Below are positions 9,778-25,100 of a stretch of 64,000 nucleotides of DNA, one piece after another (within the stretch, counting starts at the first letter, position 1; each line of letters begins with the position of its first letter). Origin of the DNA: Ascaphus truei (taxonomy: Eukaryota > Chordata > Amphibia > Anura > Ascaphidae). The notes under the pieces are model-generated. The model was not told the origin of the DNA. It did not search any database and worked only from the letters and a program-made list of their open reading frames with translations. The DNA is taken from assembly GCA_036426205.1 (NCBI GenBank), contig CM071574.1, forward strand, positions 8,790,864-8,854,863, given 5' to 3'. The translations under genes were made by a program, and so were the position numbers.

Positions 9778-12700
9778 CTGGGGGGGTAAAAGAACACGAT
9801 GGTTAGGAAAATTATAACGTTTATTACAGTTTTAACCGCATACTGTACATCAGTTGCAGTCCAGTGAACATATAGTTATCGACCCACTGGGATTAAATGG
9901 ATGCATGGTGGGGGGGGGGGGGGGAGGGAGATAAAAGAACAAGATGGTTAGGGAAATGACAACGTTTATTACATTTTTGACTGAGTACCTCAGTGGCAGG
10001 CCAGCAAACATCATATAGCCCACATATTGACCCACTGGAATTAAATGGATGTGGGCATCTGACTTCCACGGTCAAGACAGGGGGTAAACTCCAGTCCTCA
10101 AGGACCACCAAAAGGGCAGGTTTTCAGGATCTCTTGCTTCAGCTCAATTGAAGACTGAGCCACCTGTGCTCAAGCAGGGATATCATGAAAACCTGCCCTT
10201 TTGGTTGTACTTGAGGACTGGAGTTTACACCCCTGGTAGAAACTGTCAACTGAGAAATGCGGAATAAATAAATGCAGCATCTCTTTGGCCCTTATTCAAT
10301 ATGCAGTGAAGTTGCTGCCCTAGATGCACACTTATTTTTTTATTTCTAGACCAAAAAGATCTGAGTACTAACGTGGAGAAACAAGCACATTTTACTCTGT
10401 CCTGCTGGCCGTCAGATTGACATCTGATCTGGAAATGTCAATGTTACTTTTGTATACTAAGCCCATGTTGTGCCCTTTAAGGAAGACCTGGTCATGTGGC
10501 ATTGAACAGCTTTTGCTGGATATTCACACCGTTCAACTTCTAATAGAAACGACGACTGCTGTATACTGAAACATATCAACATGGATACCTGCTCAGAGAA
10601 GCTATGCCACAAAAGCAGACTCGTAAAAATAAAATAAAAGAATCATGTTCACAGACGGCTGCTGTTTAATCCTTACTATTTGTCGTGATTGTTAAAACTG
10701 ACATTTCCTGCATGGCTGGTAAAATAGGACACGAATCTGTGCATCCTCCAGTCCATTCTCTCCTTTTGTCTTACCTTCTGGCTCTGGCTGGAGACAGGGG
10801 TGTGATCCATTGCTTGTGTCTGGGAAACCATTGCATTGAATGAGTGTTCTGTAATACTTTGTTGACTCCTTAGGGATGCGCGACAGAGCTGGGTCTGTGT
10901 AGTTGATGTAATACAAACCGAACCTTTCAACAAATCCTGCTGCCCATTCAAAGTTATCCATCAGACTCCAAGCTGTGTATCCCCGGAGGTCGACGCCGTC
11001 ATACTTGACAGCTGCATTACAAAACAATAAAGCGCTATTTTACCTGCTTGAAGAATGAAAATGAAACGGTTTCTTTTATCATGATCTGCTCAGCGTAGAA
11101 AAAACCAGCAGGAATAAATAATGCTAGTTTTAGGTTTATGAGAATAAACTTGCGTCATAATATCAGGTCTCTGCCTTTATTCAGGAATACATTTTTTTAT
11201 GAATTAGGAGCAATCTAAAATGTCATTGTTTTTCATTTTTTTTTTATATATAGCATTGAAGCAGGGGGTCTCCGGAGCTGAACCCCGTTAATTTCAGCTC
11301 CCGGGACCCCCTACCTCCGGAGATACCTCTGAAGTAGGTGACAGTAGCTGCTCCGGCTCAGCAAGCAGGGCTTTCAAGTTTAAAGCTCCCGCGTCACGCG
11401 TGCCAATACGAAGCCGCACTGATAACGTCACAGTTTCCTATCAGCCCGCAGGACGTGAAAACGTTCAACAGCGGACATATTGTGAACCCTGGCAGCCAAG
11501 GAGAGCCGCTACAGGCACCTAATTCGGAGGTAGGCATCTCTATATATATTTTTTACTGGGAGCCAGGATTCCCTTAATGTTCCTAGCTTTCCTATAAATG
11601 ATAGAAGCTTTCTCTGGAAGTATAGGTCCTAGATGTGGGTCACATTTCAATATGTTCCAGTGTCTATTAAGAATTTTCGGAATAGACCTGAAAGATTGAT
11701 TGACATAAGGAAAGCTGGGAACATTAAGGGAATCCTGGCTCCCAGTAAAATTAGACATGTTGCTGCACTGGCCGGTGCCGCCTCTCTGGACCATATCGGT
11801 AATCACAGGTGTGGCAGGGGTCGCTGCATCACCATATCGGTAATCACAGGTGTGGCAGGGGTCGCTGCATCACTTACAAACATTTAGTTATCAAACCGAG
11901 TTTTGTTTCTTTCCATAACTACGTCATCACGCAGGAGCGCGATCTGGCCGGACCGCGCTCGGAGCATAGCCGAGGCCGGGAAATATAAAGTTTCTTCTGG
12001 AGCAGGGCTGGGAGTTTCCGGCTTTTCATCTGAAGCGATCCAGGCTTCCAGCTGACCGCTGTCCCTCTCACGCTGTGAGATACCTGGGAGGACTTCAATT
12101 GCGGATCCATCTTGCTGGCGGTGATATTTGTATTCACAAATGCCCATTTTTTTAACCTATCCTGTCAGTGAGCTTGTTTCCCCTTCCACCCCCCCTCAAC
12201 TTCTCCCATATTAAATGTTTATTTTTACGCTCGCTATGGGGCACGCGCTTTCTTTTCTCTCCCCCTTTTAGGTCTACCCGTGGATGTGATTCATCTCCTT
12301 GAAAGCTGCCTAATACCCCTCTACTAGAAGCGTTTGTACAACATATGAGATACCATTGGACATTGATTAGGGACTGGTTTTTCCTGTGTGTTTTTGTTGT
12401 ACAGTATGTCACTGTATTTTCTTATATTTACTATCACAGATTTAATTAATTATTCACATTGATAGTCACCTTCACATTAACAATCACTTTTGAATAATTT
12501 ATATGAACTCAATCACTTGTATCAATAATTTAATATGTATTAATAATAATATTAATATTTTATTGGCACATATATATATATATATCTATATATATATCCG
12601 CTGGCATGGATTGCCACTTTAATAACACCTGTGGGGTGTCCAGCAATGGTTTGAGTTTCTTATGCAGTTGAAGGCTTGTAATGGCTCTTACCTTTCAAGG

Positions 12701-13133
12701 CCTCATTGACATAACCCTTGTAGTACTGGACTCTCCAGGTATCATTTAGATCAGTGCCGCGTTCAGAAATGCCGTTCTCTGTCACATAAATAGGGGGGTT
12801 GTTGAACTCTTCCTTTATCCAGTTTAATAGTCTTCTGAAGCCAAAAGGTGTCACCTTCAACCAAAAGGAACCGGATCCAAGCCAGCTTCGGTCACTCGTT
12901 AAAGTGACTCCTCTATAACATTGATTTACGCAAAGTATTAGTGTCCTAGATTTTCATAGTGAGAGAGTATGTGTGTGTGTTTCCCTATTATCTTTAGCTA
13001 ACAGTGCTCCCACTGCAGCCCAGGATTCTGGGTAATGACATGCAAATGAGCACTGTGTCACTCTTTACTTCTTATCCATTTTAACATGGACCAGCTTATG
13101 CCTGCCACATTGCATACTGTACATAAAATATAT

Positions 13134-13167
<34 letters not shown>

Positions 13168-16100
13168 AAAGTTGTATGTATCTTCTCTCAGTTTTCCTGG
13201 CGTTGCAATGCATTGCAAGTCAACCCTGAGGCTCCTACTTAATATGCTGTAAAGGTCGCTTCCCTGTGCTGGGGAACGTTTTAGGCCCATTCATAGGCTG
13301 GTCACTGGCACTAGCATATAAAACAGTGAAACGTGTGTTTGGGTTTTAAATATTTTGTGATTGTTGGAAGTACCCAAGAGTAAAATAATGCACAATACCA
13401 AACTATAAGCGATTTTACTTAAATATCCCAAACCCCCCATTTTCTCTCTTCACTTCTCAAATATGTCATTGTTTTACCTTTTTTAAATAATGTATTTCCC
13501 TTTCCCGGTCTCTTGTCTTAACCCCAGCAATCAGTGGCAGATTTCCCATTAGACCCGGGCCTAGGGCGACAGATTTCCCTTTTACCCCCATATACAGAAG
13601 CCCCGCCGTCTTCCCCACTGATTACCGGGGGAGAGGGTAGGGCCTCTGTAAAGTTCTTACCTCCTTCGTGCCGCGCTCCTCCTTCAGCGTCAAATGATAC
13701 TGCGACGTTACATGGCGTTACGTTGCTACTGCAATGCCATGTAATGTCGCAGTGTCATTTGATGCTGAAGAAGAAGGTGCGGCCTGAAGGAGGAGCGCGG
13801 CACCAGGTAAGTGCTTAAGGGCGAAGTTTTCTAAATCCGCCACTGCCAGCAATGAAAAACTTTTTTTTAAATGCGCAAATTACTAGGGGGTAATAGTGTT
13901 TGTAATGCTCACCTGTCTGCATCGTAGGACTGCTCAGATTGTGGAAAGTTCAGGGGGGATGTTAGTATGCTGGTGTAGTGATTCAAGCCAAAGTAGTCGT
14001 ATGTCCCTTTAATTCTCCTCTTCTCACTCTCTGTGAACTCTGGGAGTCTATAGTGTATCACAATATACATGTTACCATATTGTGCTTTAAATATTGAATC
14101 ATTTCTGTTTAGTTAACACATGACCTTTATCTTTAAACAAAATGTTTAAACCATCATTTCCAGGTCAAAGAACTGGGAAGATACTGTGTAAATTGCTTAG
14201 ATATTTGAGAAATTTTTACTTTGATACCAATAATTAAAAGCAATTCTAATTCTGACAGGAGTTGGAAAATGCAGCCGGGTGAGTAACTCTCCCACTTGTA
14301 ACGTGAGACTTACTCGTAGCGCTCAGGTTTGCATAGAATATTCATAATTATACGTTTCATGTGTTTCCGTAATAACAGGTGTATCCTGTGCCCTAATATT
14401 CGGTGCTAAAGTCAGTTCACTGATGCAACTTAATCATAATTCAGACTCTTTAAATGTACACGCGTGTTCTTTGATTTTCTTGACTCGTACTCTTCTTCTT
14501 TGCATCTTTATTTCATTAGAGTCGTGATGGTGTCGATCATACAAAATAAACATAGCGGCACAGAGAGTGCGAAACGTAGAAATGGGGATTTATACCCTAC
14601 AGCAGGGGAGGCCAACTTCAGTCCTCAAGACCCTGTTTGTAATAAACTCCATTTTTGTTCACTGTTCTTGAAGTCCTGATGGAGGTGTGCCGGAAAACCG
14701 AAACGTTGTCAAGTTGTGATATTATTTTATTCAATACGGTTGTGCCACTCTCTACTCGTTTACCTTGCACAGAATGTGATTAGTCTTACTGACCGGCTGT
14801 TTAAGGGTCAGCGAGCAGTAACAGTAAAATATAGCAGTAAAATAGTTTCCATGGAAAAACTGAGACACACCACACACACATACACACACACATTATTCTA
14901 GTAGTGGTCCAAACTTTTCCTAATAAAATCTGATTGGTATCTGTTCTTACCGGGAGGTCACCAGCCCTTGAGCGAGACTTCTCTCCCGTATCGTGGATTT
15001 CATGATCTCGTTATAATCGCCATTATTAAAAATAGGATGTGCAAACCAACCACCGAAAAACTAGGCAAACAAAAGAGAAATACATACATTATATATATAA
15101 ATATATATAAATAAATCAGAGTGCTCCCAAAGAAGAAATCACTGAACAAAAGCCATTATTCATTTTTTTAACATGAACCAAAGGGGAAATAAATAGATAT
15201 TCAGTAAAAAAAAAACAGTAGCTGGTATTGTCCACTATGCAATATTATGTAGATATATAGGCGTCTGTTTAGCACAATCTCCCGGTTGCAAAACTGGGGC
15301 AAAAAGTGTGTAACCCAGCCCCTTATTTATCAGAGAAAAGGATTCTCAATTACAATAGTGGGGATGTGTTCTTGGATCGGCCGGGTGCGTGTGATATGTT
15401 CAGGCTGCATTCTGCAATACATTGCTGGGGTTTCTGGGAGTGATGAAGCCGTTTCCATTTCCTGTGCTGATTTCCCTTTTCATTGACATCATTAAGCGAT
15501 TCTATCTTTCTGTGTAATAAGAGTATTAAGGAGACATTCTACCTAACCATAGAGCAGGGGGTGTCCAACTCAAGTCCTCAAGGGCGGCAACAGGTCAGGC
15601 TTTCAGGATATCCCAGCTTTGGCACAGGTGGCTCATTCAGTCGCTCAGTCAAGGACTGCTTCAGCACAGGTGGCTCAATCATAATGACTGAGCCACTGAT
15701 TGAGCCACCTGTGCTGAAGCAGGGATATCCTGAAAACCTGACCTGTTGGTGGCCCATGAGGACTGGAGTTGGCCACCCCTATCTATTGACTAGATAATAC
15801 TAAATAAACCATTACTGAACACATCGAACACCTCCCACCTTTGCCCATATTGTATGTATGTATGTATATCTTTATTTATATAGCACGATCCATATTCATT
15901 GCGCTTCACCGCAGTAATACACGTGACATAATAGCGCTTCCTACCGAAAAGCAGACATTAGAAAAAGGAGCCCCTGCCCCGAAGAACTTACAATCTAAGT
16001 AAGCTAAACTCAACAATCTTTCTCCGTGTCAGAGAATATCACTGACATAGCTTCTCTATTACATGCATGTGCATGCACACGTTACCATTAGAATAAGTAT

Positions 16101-19100
16101 GCTAGAATGTTTTCATTGATTAAAATGCAGCACCCCATTTAATAAGAAAGCTTTCCATCAGTCTGCCCCCCGATATCCCCATAATGAATACGGGGTTAGA
16201 TCTTTACACGTCATACCATCATATATCTTCTTGCTGCATCAACATCCTCCTGCTTATAGGGATTCCTTGGCTCTGCCCAGTCTGAGTTGATGGTAATAGA
16301 GATGACGCCCCCTTGCTTTGCTCTGTAGGTGTCGTTGTAGAGGTGCCAGGCTTCCGCGTGAGCCTTTATTATATTATGCCCCACTACGTAGGGTGCCCGC
16401 CCAGGTCTTGAATCGATTCCTTAAAGGAAACAAAAGCAAATGATATGGAAACACAATAACTCGTGAAGAGGTTAAAGCAATGTCTGTTTTAGAGCCCAGG
16501 TTACCTACTAGTTAGCTGCTGTGAATCTGTTGAGTAAAAGAACTCATCATAATTATGGGAGACAGTGATTTTGTGGTAAAGTCACTGTCTTGGGAGTGGG
16601 AAACCAATACTAGCTACATATGCCTTTGTACAAGTCATTTTTACTTCCCTGTACCTTGTTTACTCTGTGGGCAGTAACTCATTAATAATTGTAGCATGGT
16701 ATGTACAATACTGCATACACTGCAGAGCCATATAGATAAAGATTGTCAGAAACATGGCCATACAGTGTATTGCAAGTGCTCGGCTCTGTGTCTTCTAGGC
16801 CATTCCGCCAGGGAAATGGTTAATACAGTACAGTGTTTTTTTGGGTTAAGGAACCCTATAATTATATTGTGAAATTCTAGGGAACTCCAACCCTCTCTAA
16901 TTGGCTGGTGAGTTCTGCCCTTTCAAGGATGGTCTGTTCTTCTGATCTTTTTTCAAATTCTGGATATATGTGGATCGGAGATTATGGATATAGATGGATC
17001 GGAGAGACGCCGCCAAGGGATGCAGAGGTTCTTCGGTATTTTTGCTTGGCCATGAGGAACAGGGAACGGTGAACAATAGTGAGTACTTTTGCCTACTCCA
17101 CACCGGTTATACTACTGCATATGGGTTTATAATGACACTACAGCTGACTTGCCAGGGAGATTTCAATGTTCATTTTAAGACTCATCTGGTCTAGTATTGC
17201 GGACACTTACCCTGTTGGTTATCCCATTATACCTCATATATATGGTGCCTATTACCCTTTATTCCTTGCTTGTGCATTAATGAACTTTATATATACATAT
17301 ATATCATACTAGCAGTATTATCCTGGAGCTTGCAGTCGGTTTGTTCCACACACTCTAATAGCGCGTCTGAGATCTGATGCATTGTAAGGAACCCCAATCG
17401 TCTCTAATAGCGCGTCTGAGATCAGATGCGTTGTAAGGAACCCCAACCCTCTGTAATAACGCGTCTGAGATCAGACACATTGTAAGGAACCCCAACCCTC
17501 TCTAATAGTGTGTATCAAATAGAGATAAGATGCATTGTAAATTCTTCTGTATTTGGTACAATTTACAAGTGACTTGAAAATTGCACAGAACCCTTTAGGG
17601 GATCCCGGGTAATCCAAGGGTTCCTAGGAACACCTGTTGAAAAAATACAGGATTAATATAATGCTAGAATAATGTCCTTACCTGGTGCCATTGCACCATA
17701 GCCATACCCAAGGTTGGCAATGATATACGGTTCATTGAAAGTTATCCAGAACTTCACCTTGTCTCCCAGTCTTTTGAAGAGAAAGTCAGCATACTCTTTA
17801 AATCTTTGCACAATAGTTTCATTCTCCCAGCCCCCAATGTTTTGCAAAGCTTGCGGCAGATCCCAGTGATAAATTGTTACCTGCAACAATTCAAAAGTTG
17901 TTACAATCGTTAGAAAGTATCTTTTCATTCTCTGTTGACCTACACCGAAATACACATTCTATATCCTTTCTTTCAGTGAGGATATGAAACAATCCGTGCA
18001 CAAATTCACTATTAAACACTGGTACTTGTACTCACACTCACACAGTACTAATATTCTGAAATTATAAGCCTGTGCTTTTTGCTTTGCTTATATGGGTGCA
18101 ACACCTACAGTATGGTAACCGCTACAACCACCATCCTATGTGACAGTATCACACTTAATGCTGTTGACTAGACATCTGCAGGTTTCCCTTCCGGAATCAG
18201 ACATTTGGCTGCAGCTGCTCGGGCCGCTGATCACTCAGCCACCGGACACTCAGCGCCCGGTCATTTCTGCAATAAGGTAAGTTAAGGGGCTTCGGGGGTA
18301 GGGAGTAGCATTGGTATTAGGGGTTGAGATTAGTTTTTTTTTGTAACACTTGCGCACACCACGAACAAGGTGGTACCCCGGTACTTAGGTGGGAAAGAAC
18401 TATAGTAGGCACCCACAGCAGCGGAGGCACGCCTGGAGGGTGGATAGTCAGCGTAACCGGGTCTGGGTTGGAGAAGTCGGGTTGGTCGGTATACTTGCCG
18501 AAGTACAAGGGCGGAGCCAGTGGGATGGTCGATGTCCGTTGAGCCGTGGTCAGGGGTTGGAGAGGTGCGGGTAGTCAGGAGTATGCCGAGGTCGAATTCC
18601 AGAGCGAGTCCAATAGTAAAGCCAGGGTCTTTGGCCAGAGAGGGTCCAAAGTCATGCTGGGTCGGTATACGAGAAGTCAAACAAGGAACACACAGGAACA
18701 AGGCAAGGCACAGCAAACGCAGGGAACACAAGGCTACAATGGTTATGCTCAGTAAAGCAGGAAGGGCAGAGAGAGCCTTAAGTAACAGACAGGAACCAGT
18801 AGCAAGGGAGGCAGAGCGGAGGCACGGCCTTGGCGGAGGCAAGGATAGGCTGCAGGAGACAAGTGGGCCTAATGGTACTTGCCACACAGCTGGGGAGCGG
18901 TGCACAACGTCACGTGCACGTGACCGACGCGTGACATGACCGAGAGCGGAGCTAAGCTCCGTGGCACAGCGTGAAGAGCTGCGGGTGCACGCGCGCTCTG
19001 TATCCAGAGCGGGGAAGCGCTCAGTAGCAGCAGGTAAGGAGGGAACACACCACGGAGGACGTGTTCCCCGATTCCTTACAGTTTTAGGGTAAGGTTGGGG

Positions 19101-22100
19101 ACTTACCTTAGCGGTGAAACAGCTGGCACCAAGATGTCCCTGCGGCGAGGTGAGTGGTGATGACTTACTCACTGGGAGTAGCCACGACCAAATGTCCTAG
19201 ATGGCTGCCATTCTCTGAATGTTTAACGGCTTCTTTTCAAACGTAACTATGCAATGCTATCTTTTGTAGTGCGGTCCTCTTATGAGACTAGGATGAAAAT
19301 ATGGACATTTATGGCGCATGGGCTGGGCAGGTTTGGAGAGAAGAAGCAACCACTACAACTGTTCCCTGGCAACACAAATTTGAGGACTTGTAATGTATTT
19401 AGCTTTACTTGAACGATGATCTGTTCAGTCTTTTGTTGATGCACTTGCTGCTTTTGATTCTGCTGAGTATTCTGCTGCATAAACTGCGATGTTTTCGGGC
19501 AAGCGAATAAAAGGCTTTCCAGCAATACTGTCTCTCTCAGCGCTCCGGTCACTCCGCACATACTTACCTCTGACGAAGCGAGATTCACGAAACGCACTAG
19601 GTTGACTCCTGTGGGCCACCGTACTCCTCCAGAAACGCGACACTGACTTTGAAAGTGCCTGCGCAATACAGGCAAAGGGATTGCAATTGTCCTGTGAACT
19701 GCGATCATCGGAGTAAGATCACGCATCACTGGGAGATAAGCCAGGAATCCACTGTGAGCTCACTACATCGAGCGTGTGCACCTGCACCTGCCCCAGGAAT
19801 TGCGTAAATTGCCCGTTCTATGTGCGGAGTGACCGGAGCGCTGTGAGAGACAGTATTGCTGGAAAGTATTTTATTCAATTGCCAGAAAACATCGCCGTTT
19901 ATGCAGCAGACCACTCTGCAAGAAGCAAAAGCAGCAAGTGCATCAACTAAAGACTGAACAGATCATCGTTCAAGTAAAGCTAAGTACATTACAAGCCCTC
20001 AAATCTGTGTTGCCAGGGAACAGTTGCTTGTGGTGGCTTCTTCTCTCCAAACCTGGGAGGGGAATGAAACAGATTACAAACTGAATAGAATAGAAGAGGA
20101 AACAATGGGTTATGGAGGTAGAATGGGGCAAGTGCGAGTTTGACAAGCAGTGAGACACCTATAGTACTGTACATACAGATAATACTAGAAACCTTCTAAA
20201 GACTAAAACAAGTTGGCGCAGAAAGGAAGAAGCAGATAAGAAAATAGTACAGGCTGAAAAAAACCTGAAATGCTTGCGTGCTAATGCAAGAAGCCTGACA
20301 GATAAAATGGGGGAGCTAGAATTAATAGCTGCAGGGGAGCAGTATGATATCATAGGCATTACTGAAACATGGTGGGGTGAAACTCATGACTGGACAGTTA
20401 ATTTAGAGGGTTATTCCCTTTTTCAGAAGGATCGAGCAAATAGAAGAGGAGGTGGAGTATGTTTATATGTTAAACCGGATCTAAAACCTATTAAAAGGAA
20501 AGATGTTTATGAACGTAATGATGAAAATGTAGAGACCTTGTGGATAGAAATTAGCAGTGGGTGTAAAAGTATAAAGAAAATGTTTGTAGGGATATGCTAC
20601 AAACCACCAAATATCTGTGAGATTCAAGAAACAAATACTTTTGCAAATGGAGAAGGCATCAAAACTAGGTCATGTTTGCATAATGGGTGATTTTAATTAT
20701 CCAGACATAGGCTGGGGCAGTGAGATTAGCATTACAACAAAAGGAAATAGGTTTTTGGGGGTGCTTAAATATAATTATATGACCCAAATTATTGAGGAAC
20801 CAACCAGGAGAGGGGCAATACTGGATTGGGTCATATCAAACAATGTAGAAGTAATAACAAATATTCAAGTCCTGGAACATTTGGGTAACAGTGATCATAA
20901 CATGGTCTCATTTGAAATAAATGATCAAAAAAACGTTTACTTGGGTTCAACAAAGACCTTGAACTTTAGAAAGGCAGATTTTAATAAATTGAGGTCTGAT
21001 CTACAAGTAATACATTGGGATGATGTTTTTGCAGGGAAAAATGTAGAAGATAAATGGGCAGTCTTTAAAACATTGTTAGAAAAGCACACATATAAGCATA
21101 AAAGAAATAAGTCAAAACCAATGTGGCTAAATAAACACGTAGGGGAGGAAATGGACAAGAAGAGGAAGGCGTTTAGATTCTTTAAGTCAGAAGGTACAGA
21201 GATATCATATCAGAATTATAAGGAATTTAACAAAAATTGCAAAAGGGCAAATCAAATTAGCAAAAATGGATAATGAAAAAAAGATTGCATTAGAAAGTAA
21301 GATCAACCCTAAAAAGTTCTTTAAGAACCTTGATAACAAAAAATGAGAAAAGAAAATATAGGGCCCTTTCAGTGTGAGATGGGCAGGCAGATTATTGGAG
21401 ATAAGGAAAAAGCTGAGGTATTAAACAAATTCTTTGCCTCTGTGTTTACCAGGGAAGAATCAATTGCAATAGTAGCGCCGCAGGAGGAAGCCACAAAATC
21501 CATATTAATGAACAACTGGTTAACTGGGGAGGAAGTTCATAAGCGGCTTGAAAAAATTAAAGTAAATAAGGCACCTGGCCCCGATGGCATACATCCAAGA
21601 ATTCTCAAGGAGTTAAGTTCAGTAATAGCCAAACCATTACATTTAATATTCAAGGACTCGATTTCCACAGGCTTAGTACCACAAGATTGGTGTAAAGCAG
21701 ATGTGGTGCCTATATTTAAAAAGGGAGCTAGATCACAAGCGGGGAATTACAGACCTGGAAGCCTGACTTCAATAGTAGGGAAACTACTTGAAGGTTTAAT
21801 ACGGGATAATATTCAGGAATACCTAATGGAAAACAAAATTATTAGTAATAGTCAGCATGGATTTATGAAGGATAGATCATGCCAAACTAACCTTATTTGT
21901 TTCTTTGAGGTAAATAGGAATTTAGACCAGGGTAATGCAGTTGATGTGGTCTACTTAGATTTTGCAAATGCTTTTAATACGATTCCACACAAGGGGTTGG
22001 TGTACAAAATAAAGAAAATTGGACTCAGTAATAATATATGCACCTGGATTGAAAACTGGTTAAAGGACAGACAACAGAGGGTTGTCATAAAGGAACTTTT

Positions 22101-25100
22101 TCAGGTTGGGCTAAAGTCGTGAGTGGAGTACCTCAGTGATCGGTACAGGGACCCCTGCTTTTCAACTTGTTTATTAACGACCTTGAGGTTGGCATCGAGA
22201 GCAAAGTCTCCATCTTTGCTGATGATACTAAATTGTGAAAGGTAGTAGAATCAGAGCAGGATGTAATTTCTCTCCAGAAGGACTTGGAGAGACTGGAAAC
22301 GTGGGCAGGTTAATGGCAGATGAGGTTTAATACAGATAAATGTAGGGTTATGCATTTGGGATGCAAGAATAAAATGGTGACGTACAAATTAAATGGAGAT
22401 ACATTGGGGGAATCCTTGATGGAGAAGGATTTAGGAGTGCTTGTAGACAGCAGGCTTAGCAATAGTGCCCAAAGTCATGCAGTAGCTGCAAAGGCAAACA
22501 AGATCTTATCTTGCATTAAACGGGCAATGGATGGAAGGGAAGTAAACATAATTATGCCCCTTTACAAAGCATTAGTAAGACCACACCTTGAATATGGAGT
22601 ACAATTTTGGGCACCACTCCTTAGAACATACATTCTGGAACTAGAGAGAGTGCAGAGAAGAGCCACCACATTAATAAAGGGGATGGACAATCTAACTTAT
22701 GAGGAGAGGCTAGCTAAGTTAGATTTATTTACATTAGAAAAGAAGCGAGGGGATATGATAACTACCGGTATATATAAATATATTCGGGACAGTACAAGGA
22801 GCTTTCAAATGAACTATTCATCCCACGGGCAGTACAAAGGACTCGGGGCCATCCCTTTAGATTGGAGGAAAGGAGATTCCACCAGCAACAAAGGAAAGGG
22901 TTCTTTACAGTAAGGGCAGTTAAAATGTGGAATTCATTACCCATGGAGACTGTGATGGCAGATACAATAAATTTGTTCAAAAAAAGATTGACATCTTTTT
23001 AAAAAGGAAAGGTATACAGGGATATACCAAATAAGTATACATGGGAAGGGTGTTGATCCAGGGATAAATCCGATTGCCAATTCTTGGAGTCAGGAAGAAA
23101 TTTCTTTTTCCCCTATGAGATATCATTGGATGATATGACACTGGGTTTTTTTGTTTGCCTTCCTCTGGATCAATAAGTAAGTATAGATATAAGATAAAGA
23201 ATCTATTGTCTAAATTAAGCATAAGTTGAACTTGATGGCCTACATCTTTTTTCAACCTCATTTAGTATGTAACTAGGTAACCTGCCCAGCCCATGGGCCA
23301 TAAACGTCCAGATTTTTGTCTGACTCTACTGTTGGGAGGTATTTGGAAATCCCTTCCATAAGGACGTTGGCTGCAAGGCTTGGGATTAGGTTTGTGAACT
23401 TTTAGTATTTTACAATATTCATATTTACTTGATGTATTTTGGTTTGTTAACACATTATATAATTTTTTGGACCAATAGCACTTTTTTCCCCCTCTTATGA
23501 GACTAGGCCGCTTTGCATTATTCATTGGTTCTATCAGTTTAAGTTTTCTTCAAGGTGCAAGGGGTGGAGAATGTCCTGACCTGGAGCCTCCCAAAATTTG
23601 TGGCACTCCTGATCATGTTTGACACCCCTCTGCTTTGGCTCAGTAATAGTTGCTCAGTAGCTGCATTGTTCCTTTAAACACAGGCAAGTTACAGCACAGG
23701 GACCGATGCCTAATTATTACCTGGGGTGTGATATTAGCTGCAAGAAGAGCGTCAATCAGTCGCACGTAGTAATTCAGCCCAACTTCATTGACAAAATTCA
23801 CCGTCCCATCTGGGAGAACCCGCGGCCAAGAGACTGAAAACCGGTAGTGAGTGACTTTGAGATTCTTGATCAGAGCCACGTCTTCCTCCATCCTGTTGTA
23901 GCTATCGCAGGCTATGTCCCCGTTATCATCATTTTCGATTCTTGAAGGGGAGTGTGAGTACTGGTCCCAGATGCTGAGTCCTTTCCCATCTGCTCTCCAG
24001 GCTCCTTCAATCTGAAAACCCCCAAGAACAGAGAGCTCTGGTTGGACATGTTCTTGTGAATTGGTGTATATCAGGGGTGGCCAACTGCAGTCCTACAGCG
24101 CCACCACCAAGTCAAGTTTTCAGGTTATCCCTGATTCAGCACAGGTGGCTCAGTCATAGAGTGAACAATGATTGAGCCACCTGTGCTGACGCAGAGATAT
24201 CCTGAAAACCTGACCTCGAGGACTGGAGTTGGTCACCCCTGGTGTATATTGTTCACGTATTTAACCTCTGCCTGCAACACGTTGCTCAAAGAACAGACCT
24301 GTGGGGCTCCCAACCTCTGTATCATGCTATAATTTCATGTATGAAGAAGTCTTGGTTCATTAAAAGGTATCACAACCGACAATAACTCTACACTGCTCCA
24401 CCAATATGGGTTCTGGGACTTTGAACTGCATCATTATTGATTACAAATGATTAAAATATAATATGATTACAATAAAAACTAAACAAAAACATGATTTCTA
24501 TCAAATAAAAAACCTATACGACATTTAAATTCAAATACATAGAAATCACAGGGAAACACAAATATAAACTCTGAAAAGTTGGCAAATTATAAAAAATAAA
24601 TAAACAAGATCACTTTTGTTATCTAATGTTAAAAGAACACTAAATTCTGCTCAGGGAAACAATGTGTATACCCAGATATAGGATACACAAGCTGTCTGTG
24701 GGATTATTGGTCCTAGACATAAAGTGTATGAACGAAGCATAATACACAAAACATGGGGAAAGGCTTAGAATCAAGTACACAAGAGATCCCAAAATAGGGA
24801 ACAATATCCGAAAACAGAAAGGTACAGAAATTGTAACTATTTATTACAGTCTCCCAGCTGCAAAACTGGGGTAACATCAGTGCAAAAACAGTATGTACAG
24901 TATTAAAGAAAAGGAATCCCAGTGAAGGCAATTGGAGTTTTCCCTTTGATAAATCTGGTGCAATTATTTTACATTTGGTTTTGCAGCCGGGACAGTTTAG
25001 CAAATAACCTTGTTGCTTTCTAACCTGGTAAGATGCAGATGCCACGCTCCATGCAAAGTTATTTGGGAACTCCCCAAACAGGAATGCGTCGTCGCTGTCC

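Noticed and set aside
14640..14700. Hammerhead-like motif CTGATGGAGG...CCGAAACGTTGTC
   Set aside because: Helix I does not pair and the core has an inserted G; kept only as a repeat stub.
18330..19172. 280-codon open frame on the - strand
   Set aside because: High-GC repeat sequence, Ser/Pro/Arg-biased product, no domain; open by composition.
19565..19602. Hammerhead-like motif CTGACGAAG...CGAAACGCACT
   Set aside because: Helix II pairs poorly and helix III lacks the G; probably a decayed copy.
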